Shown: positions 21,958 through 30,661, numbered from the stretch's first letter. The stretch: 64,000 bases of DNA from Nonomuraea soli (GCF_013761175.1 NZ_JACDUR010000001.1:868001-932000), one strand, 5' to 3'. The notes: generated by a model from the sequence alone, not told the origin. Numbers and translations: made by a program.

Positions 21958-23073
21958 ATGACCCGTCGCTACCTGCGGCGTGCGATGGCTACGTGGGCGG
22001 CCGCCCTGCTCGCAGCATTCGCTGCCGGGCCAGCCGCGCACGGCGATCCGAAACCTCCGACGACGATCGAAGCCTGGCAGCAGTCGACCAGCATCAGCCT
22101 CGACGCCGACGGCGCGCTGACCGACGTCCAGGCGCTGCCCTCCGGCGACGTGTGGGCCGTCGGGCAGCAGCAGATCTGGGACGTCTGGCGCAATCGCGGC
22201 GCCATCCGTCACTGGAACGGCACCACCTGGAGCGAGGTGGCCGTACGCGACTCCATGGGCGCCAGCCTCCTGCGCGGCGTCTCGGCCTCCTCGGCCACCG
22301 ACGTGTGGGCGGTCGGCGACGGCCACGACGGCCTGCCGTACCTGGCCCACGGCGACACCTCCGGCTTCGACCGCATCCGCGTGCCCGCCCTCACCTCCCG
22401 CGACCGCCTCACCGGCGTCGACGTACGGCCCGGCCGCGTCTTCGCCGTCGGCAGCCGCGGCGGGCACCCGCTCATCCTCACCGGTCAGCAGCAGCAGTGG
22501 AACGCCACCTCCTTCGACCGGACCGGCTCGCTGTACGCCGTCTCCGGTTCCATCGCGGTCGGCGACACCGGCAAGGCGCCCCTCGCCTTCCGCTACGCGG
22601 CGGGCACGTGGAGCCCGATGCCGATGCCGTCCGTGCCCGGCGGCTACCTGCGCGACGTCCAGGCCGACGGCGCCAAACGAGCCGTCGCCGTCGGAGGCGT
22701 GTACACCCAGGCCGGCGACGTGCAGCCGCTCGTGCTCTCGTGGAACGGCAAACGGTGGAGCCGCCTGGCCCTGCCCGTGACGGGAGCGCAGCTGTACGGC
22801 GTCGCCGGCGACGGGCAGGGGCGCTTCTGGGTGTCGGGGTTCGACCCGTCGACGCCGGGCGAACCGTTCCTGATGCGGCTCGAGAAGGGGGCCGCGACCG
22901 TCATCCGGGGCGGATCGGTGGCCGGGCGCAGCAGCGTGCGGCTGCAGGCGGTGACGTATCTGCCGGACAAGCGGCTGGTGTGGGCCGTGGGACACGCGGT
23001 CGACGCGGACGACCGCTACACGGGCGTCGTGGAGACCTTCGGGCCGCGCACGGCCAAGTCGACGGTGAGCTAG
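21958..23073 (+). CDS. Secreted protein with DVWAVG-type propeller repeats
   Basis: A 371-residue exported protein: signal peptide RRYLRRAMATWAAALLAAFAAGPAAHG, then repeated strands containing D-V-W-A-V-G or close variants (SGDVWAVGQQ, ATDVWAVGDG, RVFAVGSRG, RLVWAVGHA) each followed by a W-x-G-x-x-W type strand. This resembles a beta-propeller, an architecture used for binding or scaffolding outside the cell in actinobacteria. No catalytic residues are recognised. The gene is monocistronic by appearance, with its own upstream region of 79 bp shared divergently with the lipocalin-like gene. Confidence 0.8.
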   Translation: MTRRYLRRAMATWAAALLAAFAAGPAAHGDPKPPTTIEAWQQSTSISLDADGALTDVQALPSGDVWAVGQQQIWDVWRNRGAIRHWNGTTWSEVAVRDSMGASLLRGVSASSATDVWAVGDGHDGLPYLAHGDTSGFDRIRVPALTSRDRLTGVDVRPGRVFAVGSRGGHPLILTGQQQQWNATSFDRTGSLYAVSGSIAVGDTGKAPLAFRYAAGTWSPMPMPSVPGGYLRDVQADGAKRAVAVGGVYTQAGDVQPLVLSWNGKRWSRLALPVTGAQLYGVAGDGQGRFWVSGFDPSTPGEPFLMRLEKGAATVIRGGSVAGRSSVRLQAVTYLPDKRLVWAVGHAVDADDRYTGVVETFGPRTAKSTVS

Positions 23074-23179
23074 CTTCTCACCCTCGACTTGACCGTGCGG
23101 CGATGACTTTTCCCGGCGCGGCGAGTCTCCCCCTTGGGCAGAGGGACCTTCCCTGCCCCACGAGAGAGGAGATCCGGCC

Positions 23180-23521
23180 ATGGCCGTGGGAATCTTCGCG
23201 GGAATCCCCGTGCGCGACTGCAAGAGCGCCGTCGAGTGGTACACCAAGCTGCTCGGCAGGGATCCGGCGTTCTGGCCCAACGACGTCGAAGCCGTGTGGC
23301 AACTGGCCGACGACCTGTACGTGTACGTCATCGAGGACGCCGCGCGGGTCGGGGGCGGCGTGAGCATGATCTGGGTCGACGACCCAGCCTCCGAGGTCGA
23401 CAGGATCGCGGCGCGCGGGATCAGGCCGACGGGCAAGGAGGAACACGGCGGCGTCTGCAAGTGGGTCTTCCACGACGCCGACGGCAACGAGACCGGCATC
23501 GGGGGACAGGTCGCGTCATAG
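23180..23521 (+). CDS. VOC family (glyoxalase-like) protein
   Basis: A 113-residue single-domain vicinal oxygen chelate protein: GIPVRDCKSAVEWYTKLLG at the N-terminus and the closing block KWVFHDADGNETGIGGQV, with betaalphabetabetabeta layout. Such proteins act in glyoxal detoxification, antibiotic binding or dioxygenation; this short form could be a binding protein. ATG has a strong GAGAGGAGATC ribosome-binding site. A hairpin-forming GGGCAG...CTGCCC lies in its leader (23139-23159 region). Confidence 0.85.
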   Translation: MAVGIFAGIPVRDCKSAVEWYTKLLGRDPAFWPNDVEAVWQLADDLYVYVIEDAARVGGGVSMIWVDDPASEVDRIAARGIRPTGKEEHGGVCKWVFHDADGNETGIGGQVAS

Positions 23522-23557
23522 CGGCCTGCCGGGCGGCACCGTCCATCCGCCCGCAGG

Positions 23558-23740
23558 TCAGATGCCGCGGGTCTGGTAGGTGCAGCTCGGATCCGACGCG
23601 GCGCCCGTGTCGAAGAGCACGGCGAACCTCACGAACACCTGGTGGCCCTTCGGCCTGCTCACCGCGATGTTGTGCTGGCCCGTCCCGCCCCCGGTGAATC
23701 TCAGCGCCTTGAACACGATGTCCGGCTGGGCGTCCCGCAT
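23558..23740 (-). pseudogene. Remnant 3' end of an unidentified gene
   Basis: A 60-codon frame whose third positions are nearly all G or C, the coding signature of this genome, ending at a normal TGA. No ribosome-binding site precedes the only ATG, and the same codon pattern continues upstream without a start (VRQHIRFSF before the Met) until it meets the opposite-strand DUF1905-like gene. The text reads like the C-terminal strands of a beta-rich protein (VFKALRFTGGGTGQHNIAV), with a lone Cys near the end. Most economical reading: a truncated gene; a real 60-residue protein is possible. Not recognised. Confidence 0.45.
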
Positions 23741-23787
23741 GAAGGAGAACCGGATATGTTGTCGGACCCGCCTGCCATGCTGGGCGC

Positions 23788-24090
23788 GTGAAGGTCGTAT
23801 TCGATGCCGAGTTGTGGATCTGGGACGCCCGCAGGGCCGACAGCTGGACCTTCGTGAGCCTGCCGGTGGAGGAGTCGGAGGAGATCCACGACCTGACCGG
23901 CGGGTCGCGGCGCGGGTTCGGCTCGGTGCGGGTGCGGGTGACGATCGGCGTGAGCAGTTGGAAGACGTCGATCTTCCCCGACAAGGGCAGCGGCCGCTAC
24001 GCGTTGCCGATCAAGCGAGCCGTACGGCGGGCGGAAGGACTCGACGCGGGCGACGTGGCGAGCGTCACCGTCGAGCTCGTCGACTTCTGA
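23788..24090 (+). CDS. DUF1905 domain protein
   Basis: A 100-residue protein starting with GTG, with the pattern FDAELWIWDARRADSWTFVSLP, then GFGSVRVRVTIGVSSWKTSIFP and a basic helix IKRAVRRAEGLDAGDVASVTVEL. This is the DUF1905 fold, a small beta-barrel often found fused to or beside YdeI-type proteins. Function unknown. It has no close operon partner; the alcohol dehydrogenase begins 83 bp downstream with its own ribosome-binding site. Confidence 0.8.
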   Translation: MKVVFDAELWIWDARRADSWTFVSLPVEESEEIHDLTGGSRRGFGSVRVRVTIGVSSWKTSIFPDKGSGRYALPIKRAVRRAEGLDAGDVASVTVELVDF

Positions 24091-24173
24091 CGCCCAGGAC
24101 CGGGGCCGGTCCGAGGAGCGGCGAACACTCTGGGTTACAGTCCGTTGCATCAGGTGACAGCGAGGGGGCGGTC

Positions 24174-25190
24174 ATGCGTGGTGTGGTCATGCACGGAGCC
24201 GGAGACGTCAGGGTCGAGGACCGTCCCGATCCGGTGATCGTGGAGCCGACCGACGCGATCATCCGGGTGAGCGCGGCCTGCGTCTGCGGCTCCGACCTGT
24301 GGCCCTACCGCGGCCTGGAACCGGTCACCGAACCCCGGCCGATGGGGCACGAATACGTCGGCGTCGTGGAGGAGGTCGGCGACCAGGTCACCACCCTCAG
24401 ACCGGGCCAGTTCGTCGTCGGCTCGTTCTGGGCCTCCGACAACACCTGCGAGATCTGCCGGGCGGGCTACCAGAGCGCGTGCGTGCACCGGGTGCTGATG
24501 GGCACCATCGGCACCCAGGCGGAGCGGGCGCGCATCCCGCTGGCCGACGGCACCCTGGTCGCCACCCCCGGCGTTCCCGCCGACGACCTGGTGCCAAGCC
24601 TGCTGGCCGCCTCCGACGTGCTCGGCACGGGATGGTTCGCGGCCGTCGCCGCGCAGGCGGGGCCGGGCAAGACCGTGGCCGTCGTCGGCGACGGCGCGGT
24701 CGGGCTGTGCGCGGTGCTGGCCGCCCGCGAACTGGGGGCGGAGCGGATCATCGCGATGAGCCGCCACACCCCGCGTCAGGAGCTGGCGCGCCACTTCGGC
24801 GCCACCGACATCGTCACCGAGCGCGGAGCCGAGGGCGTGGCGCGGATCAGGGAGCTGACCGGCGGGCTCGGCGCGCACAGCGTGATCGAGGCCGTCGGCA
24901 CCCAGGAGTCGGTGATGCAGTCGATCGGGTCGGCCCGGGCGGGCGGGCACGTGGGGTTCATCGGCTACCACGGCGAGGTTCCGGTCGAGGAGCTGTTCTA
25001 CTCGCTGGTGCACCTGCACGGCGGGCCCGCTCCCGTGCGCAGGTTCCTGCCTGAGCTGGTGGAGGCGATCTGGCACCGGCGCATCGATCCCGGCGCCGTC
25101 TTCGACCTGGAGCTGCCCCTGGAGGAGGCCGCCGAGGCCTACCGCGCGATGGACGAACGCCGGGCGATCAAGGCCCTCCTGCGCCCGTGA
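24174..25190 (+). CDS. Zinc-dependent medium-chain alcohol dehydrogenase
   Basis: A 338-residue MDR enzyme. Catalytic zinc ligands lie in VCGSDLWPYRG and GHEYVGVVEEVG, the NAD(P)-binding Rossmann motif is VAVVGDGAVGLCAVLAA, and a structural-zinc loop is present as DNTCEICRAGYQSAC: three of the four usual cysteines remain and the first is replaced by Asp. It oxidises or reduces a small alcohol or aldehyde; the substrate is not deducible, although the arrangement is like the formaldehyde or threonine dehydrogenase-like branch. ATG 24174 follows GAGGGGG. It stands alone between the DUF1905-like gene and a convergent membrane protein. Confidence 0.9.
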   Translation: MRGVVMHGAGDVRVEDRPDPVIVEPTDAIIRVSAACVCGSDLWPYRGLEPVTEPRPMGHEYVGVVEEVGDQVTTLRPGQFVVGSFWASDNTCEICRAGYQSACVHRVLMGTIGTQAERARIPLADGTLVATPGVPADDLVPSLLAASDVLGTGWFAAVAAQAGPGKTVAVVGDGAVGLCAVLAARELGAERIIAMSRHTPRQELARHFGATDIVTERGAEGVARIRELTGGLGAHSVIEAVGTQESVMQSIGSARAGGHVGFIGYHGEVPVEELFYSLVHLHGGPAPVRRFLPELVEAIWHRRIDPGAVFDLELPLEEAAEAYRAMDERRAIKALLRP

Positions 25191-25233
25191 CCTGACGGAC
25201 CCGCCGACCCGCCGACCCGCCGAGTCGTGGGGG

Positions 25234-25283
25234 GTCGTGTGGCGGGGTCGTGTGGCGGGGTCGTGTGGCGGGGTCGTGTGGCG
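25234..25283. repeat. 3.8 tandem copies of a 13-bp G/T-rich unit
   Basis: The unit GTCGTGTGGCGGG occurs at 25234, 25247 and 25260, with a partial fourth copy from 25273. Just upstream (25197-25222) three shorter CCCGCCGA-type copies appear. The repeats fill the gap between the alcohol dehydrogenase stop and the convergent membrane protein. No spacers exist, so it is not CRISPR; slippage is the likely origin. Confidence 0.85.
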
Positions 25284-25329
25284 TCGTGGGCCGGGGGCCG
25301 GGCGGCCGTGGGGTCACGGCCGGCCCGGC

Positions 25330-25830
25330 TTACACGACGGCGCCGTCGTCCCAGCCCGAGTCGTTGGGCGGGCCGTCGCCCATGCGCACCACCAGCACCA
25401 CGAAGCCGCCGATGAAGGCCGCCACCGCGAGGATGACCGCCCACCCCTCCAGCGGCCACTTCGCCATCGCCGCCACCAGGAGGTAGGCGGGCCCGCCGAA
25501 CAGCGCACCCCAGGCGATCTTGGTCGTGACGTCGACCTTGGGCAGCGGCGGGGGCGGTGGAGGGGTGTATCCGTCCTCCTCCTCGGCCGGCGCCTCGCCG
25601 TCGTCGTCGTCCTCGTCACCCGCTTCGCCCGCGTAGCGTTCGCGCGCGAACTCGCCGGCACCGGAGCCGGAGTCGGGGTCCTCGGTGGGCTTGACCACGC
25701 GACGGCTCGGCTCGGCGGGAACGTTCTCGCTGTCGGGCCATGGCTGATCCGCCGAGTCGCGCTCGGCCGTGTCGTTGAAGGACGCGACGATCTGGCGCCA
25801 GACCTCGTCCTCGTCACTCTGGGGCGTCAC
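25330..25830 (-). CDS. Membrane protein with acidic N-terminal domain and two TM helices
   Basis: About 166 residues from GTG 25830, which has GGAGGGGAAGG just upstream. A long disordered acidic section (DEDDDDGEAPAEEEDG) and a run of prolines precede two hydrophobic helices (IAWGALFGGPAYLLVAAMA and WAVILAVAAFIGGFVVLVVRM) near the C-terminus. This resembles DUF308-like or other small actinobacterial membrane proteins with cytoplasmic tails. No catalytic motif seen. The GTG start is preferred to an upstream in-frame GTG at 25869. Confidence 0.75.
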   Translation of the reverse strand: MTPQSDEDEVWRQIVASFNDTAERDSADQPWPDSENVPAEPSRRVVKPTEDPDSGSGAGEFARERYAGEAGDEDDDDGEAPAEEEDGYTPPPPPPLPKVDVTTKIAWGALFGGPAYLLVAAMAKWPLEGWAVILAVAAFIGGFVVLVVRMGDGPPNDSGWDDGAVV

Positions 25831-25895
25831 CCTCGCGCCTTCCCCTCCGCACGAACACACGTACTCCACCGGACCTGGTGCCCCCCGGCGTGCGT

Positions 25896-26654
25896 TCAGT
25901 CCCTCTGCAAGGGTACCGAGGCATGTGTCCTGATGAAGTCGAGGCTCCCGGCAAAGATCGTGTCCGCATCGTTGTCCAGAGTCGCAACATGATAGCTATC
26001 TGACAATTCCTCAATCTGGGTGTTAGGCAGGATTCTTCTGATGATGGCGACACTGGTCGGTTTCACCACGTGATCGTCGGTGCTGTGGTAGACGAGCAGC
26101 GGCTGGGTGACCTTCTCCAGCTCCGCCTGGACCAGCGACCACAGCCGGGGCAGGGTCGAGGCGGCGGCGACGGGCGTGCGCGTGTAGGCCAGCTCCGTCA
26201 CCCCCTCCTTCTTGACGTCGTTGGCCACGCCCGGCACGGAGCGCACGAACCAGCGCAGCACCGGAGCGATCCTGAGCAGGGGCACGTCGTTGGCGATCGA
26301 CGGGTTCACCGCGACGACCCCCCTGATGGCCTCGCCGTGCACCTGGGCGAGCCGCAGCGCCATGCATCCCCCCAGGCTCAGCCCGGCGACGAACACCTCG
26401 GGGCAGCGCCCGCGCAGATCCTGGAAGGCCTTCTCCAGCTCCGAATACCAGTCCTCCCAGCGCGTGCGGTTCATCTCCTGCCACGTGGTGCCGTGGCCGG
26501 GCTGGCGTGGCAGCGACACGCTCAGTCCGTGCGCGGCCAGGTACTCCGCCCACGGCCGCAACGACTGCGGCGTCCCGGTGAACCCGTGGCAGAGCAGCAC
26601 GCCGACCTGCCCCGCTTCGTGCCTGTACGGCTCCGCGCCCGCCATGAGCGGCAT
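25896..26654 (-). CDS. Alpha/beta hydrolase, Est30-type carboxylesterase
   Basis: A 252-residue alpha/beta hydrolase. Oxyanion region LLCHGFTGTPQSLRPWAEYLA, nucleophile elbow GLSLGG, acid residue in YHSTDDHVVKP and the catalytic His in SDSYHVATLDND match the carboxylesterase/monoacylglycerol lipase group related to Geobacillus Est30. It would hydrolyse short acyl esters or monoacylglycerols. ATG follows GAGGAG with seven bases spacing. It diverges from the PlsC-type acyltransferase across a region with a 9-bp dyad, hinting at shared regulation of lipid turnover. Confidence 0.88.
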   Translation of the reverse strand: MPLMAGAEPYRHEAGQVGVLLCHGFTGTPQSLRPWAEYLAAHGLSVSLPRQPGHGTTWQEMNRTRWEDWYSELEKAFQDLRGRCPEVFVAGLSLGGCMALRLAQVHGEAIRGVVAVNPSIANDVPLLRIAPVLRWFVRSVPGVANDVKKEGVTELAYTRTPVAAASTLPRLWSLVQAELEKVTQPLLVYHSTDDHVVKPTSVAIIRRILPNTQIEELSDSYHVATLDNDADTIFAGSLDFIRTHASVPLQRD

Positions 26655-26688
26655 AACAAGCTCCTCGGATGGAAATCATCCCGAATTT

Positions 26689-26709
26689 CCCGATCGTTGC
26701 ACGATCGGG
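26689..26709. promoter_or_regulatory. Dyad CCCGATCGT-N3-ACGATCGGG between esterase and acyltransferase genes
   Basis: Perfect 9-bp arms separated by TGC lie between divergent starts at 26654 and 26793. As both genes are read away from it, it cannot be a terminator for either; an operator for a TetR-like or similar dimer is the likely role. The regulator is not identifiable here. Confidence 0.55.
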
Positions 26710-26792
26710 GGCGGTTGTGCGAGAGCTGGGTGTAGGAGCACACGCGAACTGATGCGAAGATGACCGTGCACGACATTGATGGAGGTGGCCGG

Positions 26793-27506
26793 GTGTTCTA
26801 CTGGGTGGCTAAGGCGATTCTGGCGCCGATCCTCCACCTGCTGTTCCGCCCCTGGTTCGAGGGCATCGACAACGTGCCCAAGCAGGGTCCGGTGATCCTC
26901 GCGGGCAACCACCTGTCGTTCGCCGACCACTTCTTCGGGCCGCTCCAGCTCAAGCGCAAGGTCATCTCGCTGGGCAAGTCCGACTACTTCACCGGGCGCG
27001 GCATCAAGGGATTCTTCACCCGGCTGTTCTTCAGCGGCGTGGGCACCGTCCCCATCGACCGCTCGGGCGGCAAGGCGTCGGAGGCGGCGCTGCGCACGGG
27101 CCTGCGCATCCTGCGCGAGGGCCAGATCCTCGGCATCTACCCCGAGGGCACCCGCTCGCCCGACGGCCGCCTCTACAAGGGCAAGACCGGCGTGGCCCGG
27201 CTGGCCCTGGAGTCGCGGGCGCCGGTCATCCCGTGGGCGATGGTCAACACCTTCGAGATGATGCCTCCCGGGCACCCGCTGCCCAAGATGGGCATCCGTC
27301 CCGGCGTGCGGTTCGGCAAGCCGCTCGACTTCTCCCGCTACTACGGCATGGAGGACGACCGGCTGGTGCTCAGGGCGGTGACCGACGAGATCATGTACGC
27401 CCTGATGGAGCTGTCGGGCCAGGAGTACGTCGACAAGTACGCCGCCAGCGCCAGGGTCGAGATGGAACGCGCCGCCCGCGCGGCGTCGTCCGCCGAGTCT
27501 CGCTAG
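26793..27506 (+). CDS. 1-acyl-sn-glycerol-3-phosphate acyltransferase
   Basis: About 237 residues. Start GTG 26793 has GGAGG seven bases upstream and opens with a membrane-proximal amphipathic segment; an ATG 33 bases earlier has no such site. The PlsC hallmarks are present: NHLSFAD (H-x4-D catalytic block), SGVGTVPIDRSGG, YPEGTRSPDGRLYKGKTG and ALESRAPVIPWAM. It transfers an acyl chain to lysophosphatidic acid or a related acceptor at the membrane. It faces the esterase gene divergently and is nearly abutted by the convergent mmuM. Confidence 0.92.
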   Translation: MFYWVAKAILAPILHLLFRPWFEGIDNVPKQGPVILAGNHLSFADHFFGPLQLKRKVISLGKSDYFTGRGIKGFFTRLFFSGVGTVPIDRSGGKASEAALRTGLRILREGQILGIYPEGTRSPDGRLYKGKTGVARLALESRAPVIPWAMVNTFEMMPPGHPLPKMGIRPGVRFGKPLDFSRYYGMEDDRLVLRAVTDEIMYALMELSGQEYVDKYAASARVEMERAARAASSAESR

Positions 27507-27510
27507 GGGG

Positions 27511-28368
27511 TCACCCCGGCAGGTGGGCGCGGACCTGCCTGATGTGCTCGGGCGTGGTCCTGCAGCACCCTCCGACGTAGCCGGCGCCCCACGCGGCGGC
27601 CGCCTCGCCGTACTCCACCGGGTCGGCCAGGCCCTCCCAGCGGCGCGCGGCCGCGTCCCACCGCTCGCCCGAGTTGGGGTAGGCCACGGCAGGCTTGCCG
27701 CTCAGCCGCTCCAGGAGGCCGGGCACGAAGCGTGGCGCGGTGCAGTTGACCCCGAACGCCACCACCTGCGGCAGGTCGGCGAAGAGCTTGGCCGCCTCGT
27801 CGATGGGCGTACCGTCGTTGAGATGCCCGTCGTCGCGGCACGACACGGCCACCCACGCCCGGGTGCCGGGCGACTCCTGTAGCAGGCGGGCGACGGCCCT
27901 GAGCTCTACGACCGAGGGGACGGTCTCGACGGCGAGCAGGTCGGCTCCCGAGGTGGCGAGGATCTCCCAGCGCGGCCGGTGCCAGGCGACCAGCCCGTCC
28001 TCGTCGAGGTCGTAGTCGCCGGTGTATTCGGCGCCGTTGGCCAGATACGCGCCGTACGGCCCGACGGAGGCGGCCACGAGCCCGGAGCCGTGCGTGTCAC
28101 GGGCCTCGACGGCGAGCGACACGGCCTTCCTGATCAGCGCCTCCGCCTCGCCCACGCTCAGCCCGCGGCGCGTGAAGCCCTCGAGGGAGGCCTGGTAGCT
28201 GGCGGTGGTGGCGACCTCGGCGCCGGCCGCGAAGTAGTCGCTGTGCACTTGCCGGATCAGGCCGGGGTCCTCCAGCAGCAGCCGCGCCGACCACAGCTCG
28301 TCGCTGAGGTCGGCGCCGAGGGTTTCGAGATGGGTGGCCAGGCCGCCGTCGAGTACACGCGAAGTCAT
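27511..28368 (-). CDS. mmuM: Homocysteine S-methyltransferase
   Basis: A 285-residue enzyme that methylates homocysteine to methionine, using S-methylmethionine or S-adenosylmethionine. The opening VLDGGLATHLETLGADLSDELWSARLL, the zinc-ligand Cys in VAFGVNCTAPRF and the paired C-terminal Cys in YVGGCCRTTPEHI are characteristic, and PYGAYLANGAEYTGDY is conserved. It ends four bases from the convergent PlsC gene and begins 13 bases downstream of the arylsulfatase stop, so both sulfur-related genes may be co-transcribed. Confidence 0.93.
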   Translation of the reverse strand: MTSRVLDGGLATHLETLGADLSDELWSARLLLEDPGLIRQVHSDYFAAGAEVATTASYQASLEGFTRRGLSVGEAEALIRKAVSLAVEARDTHGSGLVAASVGPYGAYLANGAEYTGDYDLDEDGLVAWHRPRWEILATSGADLLAVETVPSVVELRAVARLLQESPGTRAWVAVSCRDDGHLNDGTPIDEAAKLFADLPQVVAFGVNCTAPRFVPGLLERLSGKPAVAYPNSGERWDAAARRWEGLADPVEYGEAAAAWGAGYVGGCCRTTPEHIRQVRAHLPG

Positions 28369-28381
28369 CTGATCAGGCTAC

Positions 28382-30616
28382 TCACTCGTAGCGCTGCCCG
28401 ATCTGCCTGACCACCTCCACCCAGTTGGCCCCCGCGTCAGGGGCGTACTCGCCCGGTGTGTAGACCACCTCGGTGATGCGCCCGGTGAACGGGAAGGAGC
28501 CGTTCTCCCACACGACGGGCGAGCGGCGGTCGACGCCGACGTCGATGCCCTCCATCGGGCAGAAGCCCGTCAGCATCGGCAGCCCGGCGAGCTTGCCGCG
28601 TTCCTCGCCGTCGACGCTGACGGTGGCCTCCCACATCCAGCCGCCCGGCGCCGCCACGTCCAGGCGGACGCGCTCGCCCGGAGGGCCGCAGCGCAGGGTG
28701 CGCAGCTCGCCGTGGCCGTTGTGGGTGAAGGTCAGCTCGTCGTCGACGTAGAGCACGTAGCCGCCGCCCTGGCCGCCGTGAGCGACCAGGACGCCCCTGC
28801 CGGGCCGCGCGAGGGTGACGTCGACGGTGAACGCGCGCCACTGGATGAGCTGGAGGGAGGTCCAGCGCTCCAGCGTGTGCACCTGCGGCGTCAGCCGTAC
28901 CGGGGCCGGGGCGGAGTGCCACGGCGGGCGCAGCAGGAAGCGCAGGCGCGAGCCCTCGTCGAGGGGGTAGACCTGGTTGGCGTGGGCGGCCCGCTCCCAC
29001 GCCCCGGCCAGTTCGGCGACCAGGTCGGGACGGTCGGCGGCCAGGTCGTGGAGCTGGGTGCGGTCGGCGGCGCGGTGGTAGAGCTCCCACTCGTGGTCGC
29101 CGAACGGCGTGAGCGGCTGGTGACGGGTGACGATCTCCCACTCGCCGCGCACGTAGCCGCGGTGGCCCTGCAGCTCGGAGTACTGCTCCTGGTGGGCGTG
29201 GGCGGCCGTGGCGTCGCCGACGATCCCGGCCATGGAGTGCTCGGCGCCGGGCTGGAGCCCGGCCAGGTCGAGCAGGGTGGGCAGCACGTCGGTGACGTAG
29301 GCCCACTGGTGGCGCAGCTCGCCGCGCTGGGGCAGGGCTGCGGGCCACGACAGCAGGAAGGGTACGGCGTGGCCGCCCGAGTGGGTGTTGCACTTGTACA
29401 GGCGGAAGGGCGTGTTGGAGGCCATGGCCCAGCCGCGCGGGTAGTGGGCCAGGACCCGGGGGCCGCCGATCAGGTCGTAGCGCTCCACGTCGGCGGCGGG
29501 GTCCTCGCGGTCGTTGCCGCTGATCTTGGAGATCAGGGTGCGCAGGTACTGCGTCGTGCCGTACTCCTCGCCCTCGCGGGAGCCGCCGTTGTCGGAGGTG
29601 AACACGAAGATCGTGTTGTCGAGCTCGCCCAGGTCGGCCAGGGCGGCGCGCAGCTGCCCGACGCTGCGGTCGATGCCGGCGACCATGGCGGCGTAGACCT
29701 CCATGTAGCGGGCGTAGAGCCGCTGCCGCTCGGGCGGCAGCTCCGCCCAGGCGGCCACGTCGTCGCCCGGCTCGGCGTTGCGTCCTGGCAGCTCGGTGCC
29801 GGGCGGGATCAGGCCCAGCTCCCGTTGCCGCTCGAAGCGGCGGCGCCTGATCTCGTCCCAGCCGTCGTCGTACACGCCCGCGAAGGCCTCGATGTCGCAG
29901 GCGGGGGCCTGCAGCGGCGCGTGCGCGGCGCCGTGCGCCAGGTAGAGCAGGAACGGCTTGCGCGCATCCGAGGCCTTGGCCTGGCGGATCATCGACACGG
30001 CCTGGCCGGTGAGGTCGTCGGTCAGGTAGTAGCCCTCCGGGTACTCGTCGACCTCGACGGGGGAGTTGTCGCGCATGAGCCGGTGCGGCTGGTGGAAGTT
30101 GGTGAACGCCTCGAGGAATCCGTAGTAGCGGTCGAAGCCGCGCTGCAGCGGCCAGGCGTGCTTCGGACCGGCCTCGGACATGTCGCTGTCCTTGGTGAGG
30201 TGCCACTTGCCCACCGCGAAGGTGTGCCATCCGGCGGCGCGGAACAGCTCGGCCATCGTCGGCACGTCCGCGGCGATCTCGCCCGCGTAGCCGGGGAAGC
30301 CGGGGTCGGAGTTGGCGATGTGGCCCACTCCCGCCAGGTGCGGGTTGCGCCCGCTGAGCAGCGCGGCCCTGGTCGGGGAGCACATCGGGGTGGAGTGGTA
30401 GTCGGTCAGCCGTACGCCCGCCCCGGCGAGCTCGTCGAGGTGCGGGGTGGGGATCTCCGACCCGTAGCAGCCGAGGTCGGCGAAGCCGACGTCGTCGACG
30501 AGCACGACCACCACGTTCGGCGCCCCCGCCGGGGCGGCGGGGCGCTCGGGCCACCACGACTCGGATCCGGCGATCGTACGGCCGACGCGGCCCTGGAACC
30601 CGCCATAGGGGATCAT
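28382..30616 (-). CDS. Arylsulfatase
   Basis: A 744-residue sulfatase. The formylglycine motif CSPTR in HSTPMCSPTRAALLSGRNP carries the Cys that needs post-translational oxidation, with metal-binding VVLVDDVGFADLGCYGSE and FVFTSDNGGSREGEEYG also visible; the C-terminal third is beta-rich, as in large actinobacterial arylsulfatases. No signal peptide is evident, so it may be cytosolic. It releases sulfate from organosulfates. The perfect -10 TATACT lies only six bases before ATG, implying a leaderless mRNA, inside a 33-bp inverted repeat. Downstream mmuM supports a sulfur-scavenging unit. Confidence 0.93.
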   Translation of the reverse strand: MIPYGGFQGRVGRTIAGSESWWPERPAAPAGAPNVVVVLVDDVGFADLGCYGSEIPTPHLDELAGAGVRLTDYHSTPMCSPTRAALLSGRNPHLAGVGHIANSDPGFPGYAGEIAADVPTMAELFRAAGWHTFAVGKWHLTKDSDMSEAGPKHAWPLQRGFDRYYGFLEAFTNFHQPHRLMRDNSPVEVDEYPEGYYLTDDLTGQAVSMIRQAKASDARKPFLLYLAHGAAHAPLQAPACDIEAFAGVYDDGWDEIRRRRFERQRELGLIPPGTELPGRNAEPGDDVAAWAELPPERQRLYARYMEVYAAMVAGIDRSVGQLRAALADLGELDNTIFVFTSDNGGSREGEEYGTTQYLRTLISKISGNDREDPAADVERYDLIGGPRVLAHYPRGWAMASNTPFRLYKCNTHSGGHAVPFLLSWPAALPQRGELRHQWAYVTDVLPTLLDLAGLQPGAEHSMAGIVGDATAAHAHQEQYSELQGHRGYVRGEWEIVTRHQPLTPFGDHEWELYHRAADRTQLHDLAADRPDLVAELAGAWERAAHANQVYPLDEGSRLRFLLRPPWHSAPAPVRLTPQVHTLERWTSLQLIQWRAFTVDVTLARPGRGVLVAHGGQGGGYVLYVDDELTFTHNGHGELRTLRCGPPGERVRLDVAAPGGWMWEATVSVDGEERGKLAGLPMLTGFCPMEGIDVGVDRRSPVVWENGSFPFTGRITEVVYTPGEYAPDAGANWVEVVRQIGQRYE

Positions 30617-30617
30617 T

Positions 30618-30650
30618 CCCGGAGTATAGAACGATGTTCTACACTCCGGG
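30618..30650 (-). promoter_or_regulatory. 33-bp inverted repeat overlapping the arylsulfatase promoter
   Basis: Arms CCCGGAGTATAGAAC (30618-30632) and GTTCTACACTCCGGG (30636-30650) pair at 14 of 15 positions around GAT; the inner core TAGAAC-N3-GTTCTA is TetR-operator-like. On the minus strand TATACT (30623-30628) sits six bases before the ATG, so repressor binding would block the promoter directly. Confidence 0.65.
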
Positions 30651-30661
30651 CGTCTCCCAGG

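Noticed and set aside
25234..25283. CRISPR-like direct repeats
   Set aside because: Units are contiguous 13-mers without spacers and no cas genes are near.
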